From a virus, in the IMG/VR virus record IMGVR_UViG_3300011113_000581, positions 1 through 64,000 of that record: 64,000 bases of DNA, one strand, 5' to 3'. The notes below the pieces were generated by a model. The model worked only from the letters and a program-made list of their open reading frames with translations, was not told where the DNA came from and made no database searches. Shown in pieces: positions 24,904-32,620 of the stretch (positions are counted from its first letter, which is position 1; the number at the start of each line of letters is the position of its first letter). The position numbers were made by a program, and so were the translations under genes.

Positions 24904-25729
24904 CTACCTCTTTAATTTGATCATAGTATTCTTTTACTACCTTCAACCACTTTTCCCTCATAATATTGAGATGATTCCTGGTGATAATGAAGAGTTGCGT
25001 ACGTTCTTCCGTTGCGACCAAAATGGCCCCCTGCTGGACCTTCATCCCCAACGTTTGTTCAATCCCAAGGTCATATGCACCCAATTGAAGACAACACTTA
25101 TTAAATTTCATATATCCGCCCAGCCCTTGTCTCCATTCAGGCGAACCTTTCTCCAGATGTTTAGGCCATCGCCTGTGGTACGGACCAGTCGAAGTTTTTA
25201 GATCTGCTAACGTCAGTTTATTTCCAGCCACTCCAATAATATCTGGTGATCCAGCCCATGCTCTTCCGTCATCATCACAACCCCACACCCTACCAACACC
25301 ATCATCTGATAATGCAAACTTATGTTTTTCCCACAGCGGCGTCTCAGCCCAGATAACTTCCTGGAACTGATCCAACATTGGTGGCATCCCATCCCAAAAC
25401 TTTGCATACTCCTCTGGTACAGAGAATTCTTCCCGCTTGAGGTAGTGCTCCATACAAGAGTGAATTGAAGTACCACGCTCTGCAGCCGCTTCTTTTACCC
25501 CTGGATTATTTTTAGCCCACATCTCCAACTTTTTCTTGTTGGCTTCTGATGCAGTTTGTCCAATAATGGTCGTAACCGATGGTGCTGGACCAGTTAGGAA
25601 AGGAGTATGATAATGGCGCTTACCATTTATTTCTACTCGCGCAGGCTTAGCGTTTAACTCTTCAAGAAGCTCAGGTTCTTCAACGTAACGCTGGTACCAA
25701 GGTTCGGTCGGAATATCAGCTACAACCAT
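24878..25729 (-). CDS. PD-(D/E)XK exonuclease (RecB/YqaJ-like)
   Basis: 283 aa with the nuclease core: a GTSIHSCMEHYLK helix, WAGSPDIIGVAGNKLTLADLKTS giving the D ... D-x-K catalytic strand pair, and a following GYMKFNKCCLQLGAY helix. Family members are 5'-3' exonucleases for recombination or host DNA recycling. It opens the leftward replication operon (nuclease, small proteins, prim-pol helicase, SpeD). Confidence 0.83.
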   Translation of the reverse strand: MVVADIPTEPWYQRYVEEPELLEELNAKPARVEINGKRHYHTPFLTGPAPSVTTIIGQTASEANKKKLEMWAKNNPGVKEAAAERGTSIHSCMEHYLKREEFSVPEEYAKFWDGMPPMLDQFQEVIWAETPLWEKHKFALSDDGVGRVWGCDDDGRAWAGSPDIIGVAGNKLTLADLKTSTGPYHRRWPKHLEKGSPEWRQGLGGYMKFNKCCLQLGAYDLGIEQTLGMKVQQGAILVATEERTQLFIITRNHLNIMREKWLKVVKEYYDQIKEVDDYDPDLV

Positions 25730-25809
25730 GAAAGATTGTGTGTATTCCTTACATTCTAATTCTTTTTTAAAATTTTGCGCTACGCTATAGGCACTGGGAC
25801 TCCAGAAAA

Positions 25810-25965
25810 ATGACCACCAATTTTACCCGTTTTTACTACGAGGACTTAACAGATGAGCCCCCTCGTCTAGATCAAGTGTTTGAAGATATTGACAAAGAAG
25901 AGGCAGATGCACACGAAGCAATGCTCATCAACCAAAAAATTGATTACATTCGTATTGAATTGTGA
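25810..25965 (+). CDS. Small acidic hypothetical protein
   Basis: 51 aa (MTTNFTRFYYEDLTDEPPRL...), ends IDYIRIEL. Its TGA overlaps the next ATG (TGATG), so it is coupled to the glycosyltransferase gene. No motif recognised. Confidence 0.6.
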   Translation: MTTNFTRFYYEDLTDEPPRLDQVFEDIDKEEADAHEAMLINQKIDYIRIEL

Positions 25966-26807
25966 TGGCTACTGTTGCAGTCCTTGCTCTTTGGCGTGAT
26001 TCCGAATCCTATCTCAAGTATTCCCTTGCACAATTTGATGCAATGGAAGAAGCCCTCCTGGAGAAAGGAATCAATACTATTTACGCATTTTTTGAAAATG
26101 ATTCAACGGACAAAACTCCTCAACTCCTCCAATCCTGGCTGCAAGACCGAATGGGTTTTGTAATTTCAGAGCATATTGGCGCACCCAAATGGGGAAGTGT
26201 TGCCTCCCTGGAGCGTGTTCGTTACCAAGCTAGGTACCGAAACATGGCACTTCAACTTGTAACCAATTATTACAACTTTGATTATCTCTTGGTTGCAGAC
26301 AGTGATGTGCAATGGGAACCGTCTCTCATCACTGGAATGATTGAACACCTGGATTCGAATGAAAACTGGGGGATGGTCTCACCTAATACCACGCAAAATG
26401 TGCGTGATTTCATTGAGGATACAGATCGTCCCTCCTACTTTGACAGTTGGTCCCTCCTTGATTCCCATGGGACACAGTGTATGACATTTGCTGCCAACCC
26501 ATTTCTTACCAAAGAAGATCGCGACTTGTGGGATCAAGGCAAACCAGTTGCTTGCAATAGTGCATTTGGTTCTATTGCCATGGTTAAAGCAGAAGCTCTT
26601 GATGAAGTGGACTGGTCGGTCATCGACGGCGTGGAGCATTGGGAATTTTGTAAGGGTATCCGTTTGAATGGCTACCTTGTCATTGCAGACCCCACCCTCC
26701 ATGCCAAAGTAACCCACAAAAAAGAGGTGGTTCCCCACCCCGATGTAGTACGAAGGCACCAGGAAAGGCTCTCAAGTAGCCTCATGGCAACATTCGTCAG
26801 ACGTTAA
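25965..26807 (+). CDS. Glycosyltransferase, CAP59/GT69-like or GT2-like (copy 1)
   Basis: 280 aa. Motifs: FENDSTDKTPQLLQ, VRYQARYRNMALQ, then a DSDVQ acidic metal-binding motif in LLVADSDVQWEPS and a later WEFCKGIRLNG. This order (E-N-D-S-T-D, R-x-x-x-RN-x-A, D-x-D) recalls alpha-mannosyltransferases of the CAP59 group. It is paralogous to 29039. It converges with the GDP-mannose dehydratase gene, overlapping by 11 bases. Confidence 0.65.
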   Translation: MATVAVLALWRDSESYLKYSLAQFDAMEEALLEKGINTIYAFFENDSTDKTPQLLQSWLQDRMGFVISEHIGAPKWGSVASLERVRYQARYRNMALQLVTNYYNFDYLLVADSDVQWEPSLITGMIEHLDSNENWGMVSPNTTQNVRDFIEDTDRPSYFDSWSLLDSHGTQCMTFAANPFLTKEDRDLWDQGKPVACNSAFGSIAMVKAEALDEVDWSVIDGVEHWEFCKGIRLNGYLVIADPTLHAKVTHKKEVVPHPDVVRRHQERLSSSLMATFVRR

Positions 26808-27828
26808 CTTGCCGAAGATCGTGGTCAACCATTTCAAACACCAACTCATCCAACGAAATTTCTGGCACCCAACCAAGCAATTCTTCTGCTTGTTTTGAAT
26901 CCCCAAGGAGTGTATCTACTTCTGCTGGACGATAGTACTCAGGATTAATCTTAATTACTTCTTTACCCAGTCGATAACAGTACCCAACTTCATCAACACC
27001 TTTTCCTCGCCAACTCAGATCAAGACCCGCAGCTTTAAACGCTTTCTCACAAAAGGAACGAACACTAGTCTGAATCCCAGTTGCCACAACGTAATCCAAC
27101 GGTCCCTCTTCCCTCTGGAGCATGAGGTACATTGCTCTCACATAGTCTTTTGCATGACCCCAATCCCTACGTGCATCTAAATTTCCCAACTCAATCCAAT
27201 CCCTGGTACCAGACCAAACATCTGCTACACCCTTTGTAATCTTCCGAGTAACAAACTCTTCCCCCCTAATCGGAGACTCGTGATTAAAGAGGATGCCATT
27301 ACATCCGAACAATCCGTAGCTCTCTCGATAATTGACCGTCAACCAATACCCAAATAACTTGGCGACACCATATGGACTACGCGGATGGAAGTACGTCCCC
27401 TCATTCTGTGGCACTTCTCTTACCTTACCAAACATCTCCGATGTCGACGCCTGGTAAAACTTAGGCATGTGTTTTGTATTACGACATGCTTCCAAAATAT
27501 TGAGAACGCCAAGTGCATTGATGTGTGCCGTACTACCTGGAGACTTAAAGCTGACACCAACATGACTCTGGGCCGCCAAATTGTACACCTCATCTGGACC
27601 AAAAGAATCCACAAGCCGATGCATTGATGTTGCATCAGTCATATCCGAATATTCAAACTGCACTTCCTGTGGGATAGACCCATCAAAGATCCATTTCAAT
27701 TTATTCAATTTGCCTGGATTTGCATTATTCCTAACCAACCCCATCACCTGGTAGCCTTCATCCACCAACAACTTGGTTAAATAAGCACCATCTTGGCCAG
27801 TAATTCCTGTCACCAAAGCTTTTTTCAT
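26797..27828 (-). CDS. gmd: GDP-mannose 4,6-dehydratase
   Basis: 343 aa, extended SDR family: N-terminal ALVTGITGQDGAYLTKLL (NADP-binding G-x-x-G-x-x-G), VYNLAAQSHVGVSF, STSEMFGKV with the catalytic Ser/Thr and Glu, and SPYGVAKLFGYW with Y-x-x-x-K. RRDWGHAKDYV is characteristic of Gmd. It turns GDP-D-mannose into GDP-4-keto-6-deoxy-D-mannose. Divergent from the ColD-like gene over a 50-base region; the product is the ColD substrate. Confidence 0.93.
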   Translation of the reverse strand: MKKALVTGITGQDGAYLTKLLVDEGYQVMGLVRNNANPGKLNKLKWIFDGSIPQEVQFEYSDMTDATSMHRLVDSFGPDEVYNLAAQSHVGVSFKSPGSTAHINALGVLNILEACRNTKHMPKFYQASTSEMFGKVREVPQNEGTYFHPRSPYGVAKLFGYWLTVNYRESYGLFGCNGILFNHESPIRGEEFVTRKITKGVADVWSGTRDWIELGNLDARRDWGHAKDYVRAMYLMLQREEGPLDYVVATGIQTSVRSFCEKAFKAAGLDLSWRGKGVDEVGYCYRLGKEVIKINPEYYRPAEVDTLLGDSKQAEELLGWVPEISLDELVFEMVDHDLRQVNV

Positions 27829-27878
27829 TGGAATTATTCCTTATACTGGCAGTATAACGAATGAAAAAGGTTTGAGGA
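27829..27878. promoter_or_regulatory. Divergent promoter with palindromic -10 region
   Basis: TTATACT-GGC-AGTATAA (27841-27857) is a perfect inverted repeat that offers a TATACT-type -10 box in each direction. It lies between the gmd and ColD-like genes. GAGG precedes the rightward ATG. Confidence 0.45.
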
Positions 27879-29051
27879 ATGACCAAATTTAATTGGCCCC
27901 TCCAAAAAAACACTATTGGTTTTGACGAGAAGTTTGCACTAATCAAATTTATTCTTACCTCTAGCCGTTTTACCAACGGTCCTAAGTGCCGTCAATTTGA
28001 AGAAGCCTGGTCCAAATGGCAAGGACGTAAATATTCCTTGTTTGTCAGCAGTGGCACAACAGCCAACACCCTCCTCCTGGATGCAGTACGCGATTTGTAT
28101 TTTGGTAAGAAACGCAAATTAAAAATCTTGTGCCCTGCCGTCAACTGGGCAACCAACATCTCAACGTTTAAGCAGCAAGGTCACGATATTTTCTTTTATG
28201 ACATTGATTACACCAACTACTCACCTACCTATTCTTCTCTCAAAAGATACCATGATGTAGGCATTGAACCAGATGTTGTGTACGTAACACACATCATGGG
28301 GTTTGCCAATGAACTAGCTAACGTCAAAAAGTTCTGGCCCGATGCCATCATCCTGGAAGACTGCTGTGAATCCCATGGAGCAGAGAATAGCAATTTTAAA
28401 AAAGTAGGTAATGAAGGATTAGGTTCAACTTTCTCCTTTTACTTTGGTCATCATATGACAACAATTGAAGGAGGCATGGTCTGTACAGATGACCAGGATC
28501 TTTACAATCTAATGAGAGCCAAACGATCTCATGGCATGTCTCGTGAGATGCTTGGTAACTACCGTGACCTGGAGGAACGCCTAGCACCCGACATTGATCC
28601 GTCCTTCCTCTTCCCAACCGAAGGATACAACTTCCGCAACACTGAGATTGGAGCTGTCCTTGGCCTGGTTCAACTTAAAAAACTCGATTTATTTATCCAG
28701 AAAAGACAAGATAACTACACGCTTTTCTTGGATTGTTTAGTTGGCCATCCCTGGATTAAATCTTTACCTTCTCCTATTGGCAACAGTGCAATGACACTTC
28801 CATTCCATTGCAAGTCACCTGAAACAAAACAAATTCTTAAAAGCAGGCTCAAAGAGATGGGTGTAGAAACACGTCCGTTTCTTGTTGGTAATCTACTCAG
28901 ACAGCCTTTTATGTCTGACTACAAACAACAACCATACTTACCCAACAGTGAAGAAATTCACACCCATGCTTTCTACATTGGTAACAACCATTTTGTAAAT
29001 CAATTTCAAATTCTTTCTCTTAGCGAGGAGCTTTACAAATGCGTTTCTTGA
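27879..29051 (+). CDS. ColD-like PLP-dependent sugar 3-dehydratase (DegT/DnrJ/StrS fold)
   Basis: 390 aa with the sugar aminotransferase fold: SSGTTANTLLLDA, ILEDCCESHGAE, and the PLP strand STFSFYFGHHMTTIEGGM. Ordinary aminotransferases have Lys at the first His of GHH; His there (H191) is the hallmark of ColD, GDP-4-keto-6-deoxymannose 3-dehydratase, and of RfbH-type E1 enzymes. ColD removes the C3 hydroxyl on the way to GDP-colitose. With Gmd next door, the pathway assignment is strong; a reductase/epimerase (ColC) is not visible here. Confidence 0.78.
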   Translation: MTKFNWPLQKNTIGFDEKFALIKFILTSSRFTNGPKCRQFEEAWSKWQGRKYSLFVSSGTTANTLLLDAVRDLYFGKKRKLKILCPAVNWATNISTFKQQGHDIFFYDIDYTNYSPTYSSLKRYHDVGIEPDVVYVTHIMGFANELANVKKFWPDAIILEDCCESHGAENSNFKKVGNEGLGSTFSFYFGHHMTTIEGGMVCTDDQDLYNLMRAKRSHGMSREMLGNYRDLEERLAPDIDPSFLFPTEGYNFRNTEIGAVLGLVQLKKLDLFIQKRQDNYTLFLDCLVGHPWIKSLPSPIGNSAMTLPFHCKSPETKQILKSRLKEMGVETRPFLVGNLLRQPFMSDYKQQPYLPNSEEIHTHAFYIGNNHFVNQFQILSLSEELYKCVS

Positions 29052-29773
29052 TTTCCACCATCATTCGCAACCGTGGCATCCACATCCCAACCTGGTGTGA
29101 GCAATTAATTTCTCTTACCAAACACAACAAACAACATCAATTTGACTTATATGTATTTGAGAATGATTCAACAGACAACACCAAACAAGTTCTCAACCTA
29201 ATCCAAAAAAAATTAAAACCGTACTTTGGAGTTCTCTCAATTGAGATTGAGGATTGTGGTTGGCCATACTTTGGTTCAATCAAAGCAGAAGAACGTGTCC
29301 GTTACTTAGCTAAGGCAAGGAACCGCACTCTTGAAAAAGCTAACGAACTTGTTGGCCTGGAGGAATATGACAAAGTAATATGCATTGAACCAGACATTTC
29401 CTATTCTCCCAAAGAGGTTAGTTTGCTTCTTGATACATCTCATCACATTGTTTCTGGATACAGCGTTCTCCCCCCTGGTCACGGAGTACCTGATTGGATC
29501 TACGATAGCTGGGCCACAAGAATTAACCCAGAAGACTCAGAGTATTTTGGTCCAAAAATTTCTGATCTCCCAATTGCCCTAAAAACTGCATCAACCTTTA
29601 ATTGTTTTTGTGTGTATGACGCAAAACCATTTATGATTGGATTGCGTTTTTCGGATATTAACCCATTAACAAATCAGTGGGATTGCGACACTACAAACAT
29701 TTGTTTCGCATTTACCGCACTTGGATGCGACGATATTGTTATGTATAGGATTCCTATACTACATAAAGTTTGA
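29039..29773 (+). CDS. Glycosyltransferase, CAP59/GT69-like or GT2-like (copy 2)
   Basis: 244 aa. Same motif order as the gene at 25965: FENDSTDNTKQVL, ERVRYLAKARNRTLE, CIEPDIS as the acidic site, and a final D-C-D-T-T-N strand. It overlaps the ColD-like gene by 13 bases, so the dideoxy sugar is its likely donor sugar or linked to its product. No membrane segment is seen. Confidence 0.65.
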   Translation: MRFLISTIIRNRGIHIPTWCEQLISLTKHNKQHQFDLYVFENDSTDNTKQVLNLIQKKLKPYFGVLSIEIEDCGWPYFGSIKAEERVRYLAKARNRTLEKANELVGLEEYDKVICIEPDISYSPKEVSLLLDTSHHIVSGYSVLPPGHGVPDWIYDSWATRINPEDSEYFGPKISDLPIALKTASTFNCFCVYDAKPFMIGLRFSDINPLTNQWDCDTTNICFAFTALGCDDIVMYRIPILHKV

Positions 29774-29776
29774 TCG

Positions 29777-29806
29777 TTGACATCAAGTGCTCACAAATAC
29801 GATTAT
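29777..29806 (+). promoter_or_regulatory. Sigma-70-like promoter
   Basis: TTGACA (29777-29782), an 18-base spacer and GATTAT (29801-29806), directly after the glycosyltransferase stop and upstream of the small-gene cluster at 29832. Confidence 0.55.
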
Positions 29807-29831
29807 ATTAAAAGCACCGAGCGAATCTCAA

Positions 29832-30041
29832 ATGTCTCTTAGCACTCAAGTAAAAGAATCTATTAATCAAGCAGCAACTCATTTACGTGATGCCCTTGCA
29901 TTTGCTGCACGCTCTGAGCATCCAATTTGTATTACTACTATTTCTGAGTTGTTGATGCGCGTGGAATCTATTGAACAGATGGACGAGATTATGCAGAAGT
30001 TTGGTGGCACTAATAAATCTTCTGGACCTACTCCCCATTAA
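29832..30041 (+). CDS. Small conserved cyanophage-type protein
   Basis: 69 aa, all-helical (MSLSTQVKESINQAATHLRD ... then CITTISELLMRVESI). I recall closely similar small proteins in many cyanophages; function unknown. The ATG is chosen over an upstream in-frame start that lies in the promoter. Confidence 0.7.
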   Translation: MSLSTQVKESINQAATHLRDALAFAARSEHPICITTISELLMRVESIEQMDEIMQKFGGTNKSSGPTPH

Positions 30042-30080
30042 CCTCAGGTACAATAAATACATAGTTGGTTAAATTTGTGC

Positions 30081-30365
30081 GTGGCACAAGACGATAGTAA
30101 GTATACAAAACCAGAGTTACGTGAGCGCATCAAAGATCGCGTAATGGCTGGTACCCGTGGCGGTAAAGCAGGTCAATGGAGTGCCCGCAAGGCCCAGCTT
30201 GTGGCACAAGAATACAAAGAAGCAGGCGGTGGGTACAAAGGTGGTAAAGGTGAGAAACAAAAAGATTTAGAGAAATGGGGCCAAGAGAAATGGTCCACTA
30301 AAGATGAATATGAGAAACGGCAGAAAGCTAAATCTGCTGCCAAAAAATACAAGGAGTCAAAGTAA
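30081..30365 (+). CDS. DUF5872-like basic protein, N-terminal part
   Basis: About 94 aa, Lys-rich: KYTKPELRERIKDRVMAGTR, then GGKAGQWSARKAQLVAQEYK and GGGYKGGKGEKQKDLEKW. This is the first half of the DUF5872 pattern known from phages and algal viruses. Start is GTG (MAQDDSK) or an upstream TTG. Its stop overlaps the next start (TAATG). Confidence 0.65.
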   Translation: MAQDDSKYTKPELRERIKDRVMAGTRGGKAGQWSARKAQLVAQEYKEAGGGYKGGKGEKQKDLEKWGQEKWSTKDEYEKRQKAKSAAKKYKESK

Positions 30366-30574
30366 TGGCTGCTGACAAAGCTATACAACCTGGGTATACC
30401 AAACGGTATTTACCAGAAAAAGCATGGGCTTCTTTATCAAAAGAAGAACGTGAAAAAACTGATCGCAAGAAGAGAGAAGCTAGTAAGTCCGGCAAACAAT
30501 TTGTACCTAACACAAAGGCTGCCAAAGAAGCTGGTAAAAAAGCAAGACAATCTAAACCAACAAAGAAAAAGTAA
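30365..30574 (+). CDS. DUF5872-like basic protein, C-terminal part
   Basis: 69 aa: TKRYLPEKAWASLSKEE, then DRKKREASKSGKQFVPNTKA, the usual second half of DUF5872. In other genomes the two halves are one chain, so this is a natural gene split (or fission) with a one-base TAATG overlap. Lys/Arg content suggests nucleic-acid binding in the virion or host. Confidence 0.65.
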   Translation: MAADKAIQPGYTKRYLPEKAWASLSKEEREKTDRKKREASKSGKQFVPNTKAAKEAGKKARQSKPTKKK

Positions 30575-30603
30575 CCTATAATTAAAAGAGAATAAATATT
30601 CCA

Positions 30604-30774
30604 ATGGAAAAGAAAAAAGCTGTTGCTCCTAAGGGTAAAGCAATGCCTGCCAAGGGTAAAGAAGCTGCTGCCCCCAAGGGTAAGGGTGGTGCATCCAAAG
30701 GTCAAATGGAAGCACGCGACAAGTTTAAAGAAATGATTGCCAAGAAAAAAGAAGCTGCAGCCAAGAAAAAATAA
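30604..30774 (+). CDS. Lys/Ala-rich small basic protein
   Basis: 56 aa built of AxPKGK-type repeats (VAPKGKAMPAKGKEAAAPKG) and a final KKKEAAAKKK, like the Lys-rich tails of histone H1 or phage DNA-condensing proteins. It follows the DUF5872 pair. Function inferred from composition only. Confidence 0.6.
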   Translation: MEKKKAVAPKGKAMPAKGKEAAAPKGKGGASKGQMEARDKFKEMIAKKKEAAAKKK

Positions 30775-30823
30775 GGTATACTTAACCTGCTCAAAATCCT
30801 AAGGAGGGATTCCGAAAGTTGAT

Positions 30824-30852
30824 ATCCTGGCTTGAGCAACCAGGATTTTTTT
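30824..30852 (+). terminator. Rho-independent terminator
   Basis: ATCCTGG/CCAGGAT with a 9-nt loop and seven T residues, ending the small basic gene cluster. It overlaps the next promoter. Confidence 0.85.
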
Positions 30853-30860
30853 GTTATAAT
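30832..30860 (+). promoter_or_regulatory. Sigma-70 promoter for structured RNA segment
   Basis: TTGAGC (30832-30837), 17-base spacer, perfect TATAAT (30855-30860). The -35 box lies in the loop of the upstream terminator. Predicted start near 30867 leads into a non-coding structured region. Confidence 0.65.
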
Positions 30861-30866
30861 TTGAAA

Positions 30867-31205
30867 GATAGAGGCCAGGTCCCTGTGCGCGTTGGGCACA
30901 TAGCTCAGAAGGCGACACACCTGGTCCATCTATCCGTCACTCATCACGTACGAGAGGGTTGCGCTTGTTGGCCTTACTGACAAGCCCAGTGGGGATGGGA
31001 CCCGCAAACCGCCCCTACCGCTCTGCCGGTAGGGTTCCAGCTCAGATACGCTTTATCGTTTTTGAGTCTGTGGTTCCCGCTCTGCACGTACTGGAAATTT
31101 CTGGTCGAAGCATCGGGCTAAGTCCTGTGTTTGCAGGCCGGGGATTTGATCACCCCCGCGTTGACCCCCTATGCCTCTCAACGATGCACAAACCTGGGGG
31201 CACAC
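30867..31205 (+). ncRNA. Structured RNA segment with tRNA-like pieces
   Basis: No credible protein is encoded. 30867-30937 can close on itself: GATAGA...CCAGGT pairs with ACCTGG...TCTATC, around a TGTGC/GCACA hairpin and a D-arm-like ATAGCTCAG. Further hairpins include CCCTACCG/CGGTAGGG (about 31013-31034) and CCCCC/GGGGG (about 31165-31200). A T-arm-like GGGGA-TTTGATC stretch is near 31140. I read this as degenerate or unusual tRNA genes or another ncRNA cluster. Confidence 0.4.
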
Positions 31206-31277
31206 CGACCGTTAGTCTATTGGTAAGGACACCCCGACAAGGGAGTTGGATAGCTGGTTCGATTCCAGCCCGGTCGA
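31206..31277 (+). tRNA. tRNA-like gene with abnormal anticodon arm
   Basis: Acceptor CGACCG/CGGTCG plus A73, D-stem GTC/GAC with GG in the loop, and a perfect T-arm GCTGG-TTCGATT-CCAGC are present. The anticodon arm is not standard: the best 5-bp stem is CCGAC/GTTGG with a 6-nt AAGGGA loop lacking U33 (opening one pair gives an 8-nt loop with AGG or GGG in the middle). It may be a pseudo-tRNA, a processed odd tRNA or a tRNA mimic. Amino acid not assigned. Confidence 0.5.
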
Positions 31278-31281
31278 TTAT

Positions 31282-32100
31282 TTAGTTACCAAGAAAAGAT
31301 ATAAAATCTTGTGGATTATCAACAGTTGCATATACATATTTATCAGCTGCAATGGGTTTTTTAATTTTTTGCAATCTTGATAAACCTTGTTTAGCAACGT
31401 CAAGCGCCGTAACAGGATCTGTATATAAAAGATCTGCAACCACTCCATTAAATATCATTGCTTCTTCTTTTAAGCCTGCTGCATGCAAACCTTGTGAAAC
31501 AGCTAAAGAAAGACTAGCTGCTTTTTGTCTTTCATTTTTAATTTGTCCAGCCATACCAAAATCTAATTGTATAGGCCTTCCTGTCATTTTATTAAACATG
31601 ACATTGCCAGGATGCCGGTCACCTAGGTTGATGTTATTAAGAGCAAGTAAACTCATTTGTTTTGCTTGATTTAATCGTTGTTTGTTAGTTAATTGATCTG
31701 TTGTTATATCTGCGGTTCCAGCGTGTGTATAATTTGATCGTAAATCTTGCATTATAATTTCACCACGCATATTAGGATTTATTCCTGGCTCTAAAACAAT
31801 TGTTTTTTCTCCAATTTTTGGGGGCATTAAAAATGCTTCTGTAATTTGAGGTGCAACACCTAATTCAGCAGCTCTTGCTTGTGCATTAATTTCATTTAAA
31901 AGATTTTGTTTTTTTTCTAAAGTAATTTCTTTAGTAACTAAACCCGGTGCAGTTTCATAGACTTGACCAAATTGACCGCTACCAATTCTTTGTTGTGCAC
32001 GTTTAGCCGCTTCTGCAGCCATCGCACGAACTTCTTCAGGACCAACACCAGAAGTAACAGGTCTTTTTTTTGCTAGAATATTTTTAACTACGTTAAACAC
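31282..32100 (-). CDS. Protein-kinase-like protein
   Basis: 272 aa with the kinase fold signatures in order: glycine-rich loop IGSGQFGQV (residues 39-47), VTKEI with the ATP-binding Lys (K57), NINLGDRHPGNVMFN as catalytic loop (D161, N166), and QLDFG as the metal-binding DFG (D180). All key residues are kept, so activity is plausible. The small size and HPGN loop resemble ABC1/UbiB- or aminoglycoside-kinase-like groups as much as Ser/Thr kinases. Phage kinases such as T7 gp0.7 modify host machinery; target here unknown. Confidence 0.7.
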   Translation of the reverse strand: MFNVVKNILAKKRPVTSGVGPEEVRAMAAEAAKRAQQRIGSGQFGQVYETAPGLVTKEITLEKKQNLLNEINAQARAAELGVAPQITEAFLMPPKIGEKTIVLEPGINPNMRGEIIMQDLRSNYTHAGTADITTDQLTNKQRLNQAKQMSLLALNNINLGDRHPGNVMFNKMTGRPIQLDFGMAGQIKNERQKAASLSLAVSQGLHAAGLKEEAMIFNGVVADLLYTDPVTALDVAKQGLSRLQKIKKPIAADKYVYATVDNPQDFISFLGN

Positions 32101-32139
32101 TGTGTTGTTATTAGATCTATTTTAATTATATTTTGTTTA

Positions 32140-32240
32140 CATTTAGTCTAAGTTAATTAAACAAGACGGCACCTACTAACGTACTAGACGCAGTACTATA
32201 AGTAGACAATGCAATGTAGGTTCAAATCCTAGCTAGATGT
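32140..32240 (+). ncRNA. Cloverleaf-like RNA candidate
   Basis: CATTTAG (32140-32146) pairs with CTAGATG (32233-32239); a T-arm-like GTAGG-TTCAAAT-CCTAG (one mismatch) sits in the tRNA position; GTC/GAC could be a D-stem. The middle is a long arm CTACT-x3-GTACT-AGACGC-AGTAC-x4-AGTAG. At 101 nt it is too long for a normal tRNA. Either a tRNA relic or a tRNA-like RNA. The gap holds no ORF. Confidence 0.3.
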
Positions 32241-32576
32241 TTACTTACCAAACAATCGCTTAACGCAATTAATAGCATCCATTACACGTCCTGTAATATT
32301 GACGCTACGTTTCCAACTACCTAACTCTGGTTGATAACAAATAATTTCCCAGTCAGGAAAGTTGTGATCATTATCAAATTTACCAGTAAATTGATCATAT
32401 GATCTGTAGTATGCCATTCCTAATTCCCAGTATTTACCCCAACCTAAGTAAAAAGATCCATCATCACACCCATCTGGATTAAACCAAGTTAACTCTAATT
32501 GTCCAAGTTTAATCTTCCCATAATCTGCCCCTGGGTCAATACGCAGAAATAGTAAGTAGGTGTCTTCAGATTCCAT
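32241..32576 (-). CDS. Hypothetical protein
   Basis: 111 aa, Trp/Tyr/Asp-rich (LELTWFNPDGCDDGSFYLGW) with an amphipathic C-terminal helix. No family recognised. It is isolated between an RNA candidate and an HNH gene of opposite strand. Confidence 0.55.
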   Translation of the reverse strand: MESEDTYLLFLRIDPGADYGKIKLGQLELTWFNPDGCDDGSFYLGWGKYWELGMAYYRSYDQFTGKFDNDHNFPDWEIICYQPELGSWKRSVNITGRVMDAINCVKRLFGK

Positions 32577-32620
32577 GTGAATAAAGTAGCTATACTCAGT
32601 GTACTTGTTTTAAGAAGTTT

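Noticed and set aside
30867-31277. tmRNA or RNase P RNA
   Set aside because: No tag-peptide frame, no matching 5' acceptor half far upstream, and none of the conserved RNase P core strings were seen.
30959-31285. 108-codon plus-strand ORF
   Set aside because: It runs through hairpins and the tRNA-like gene; its product (ending GSWIAGSIPARSII) is the typical translation of a tRNA T-arm, not a protein.
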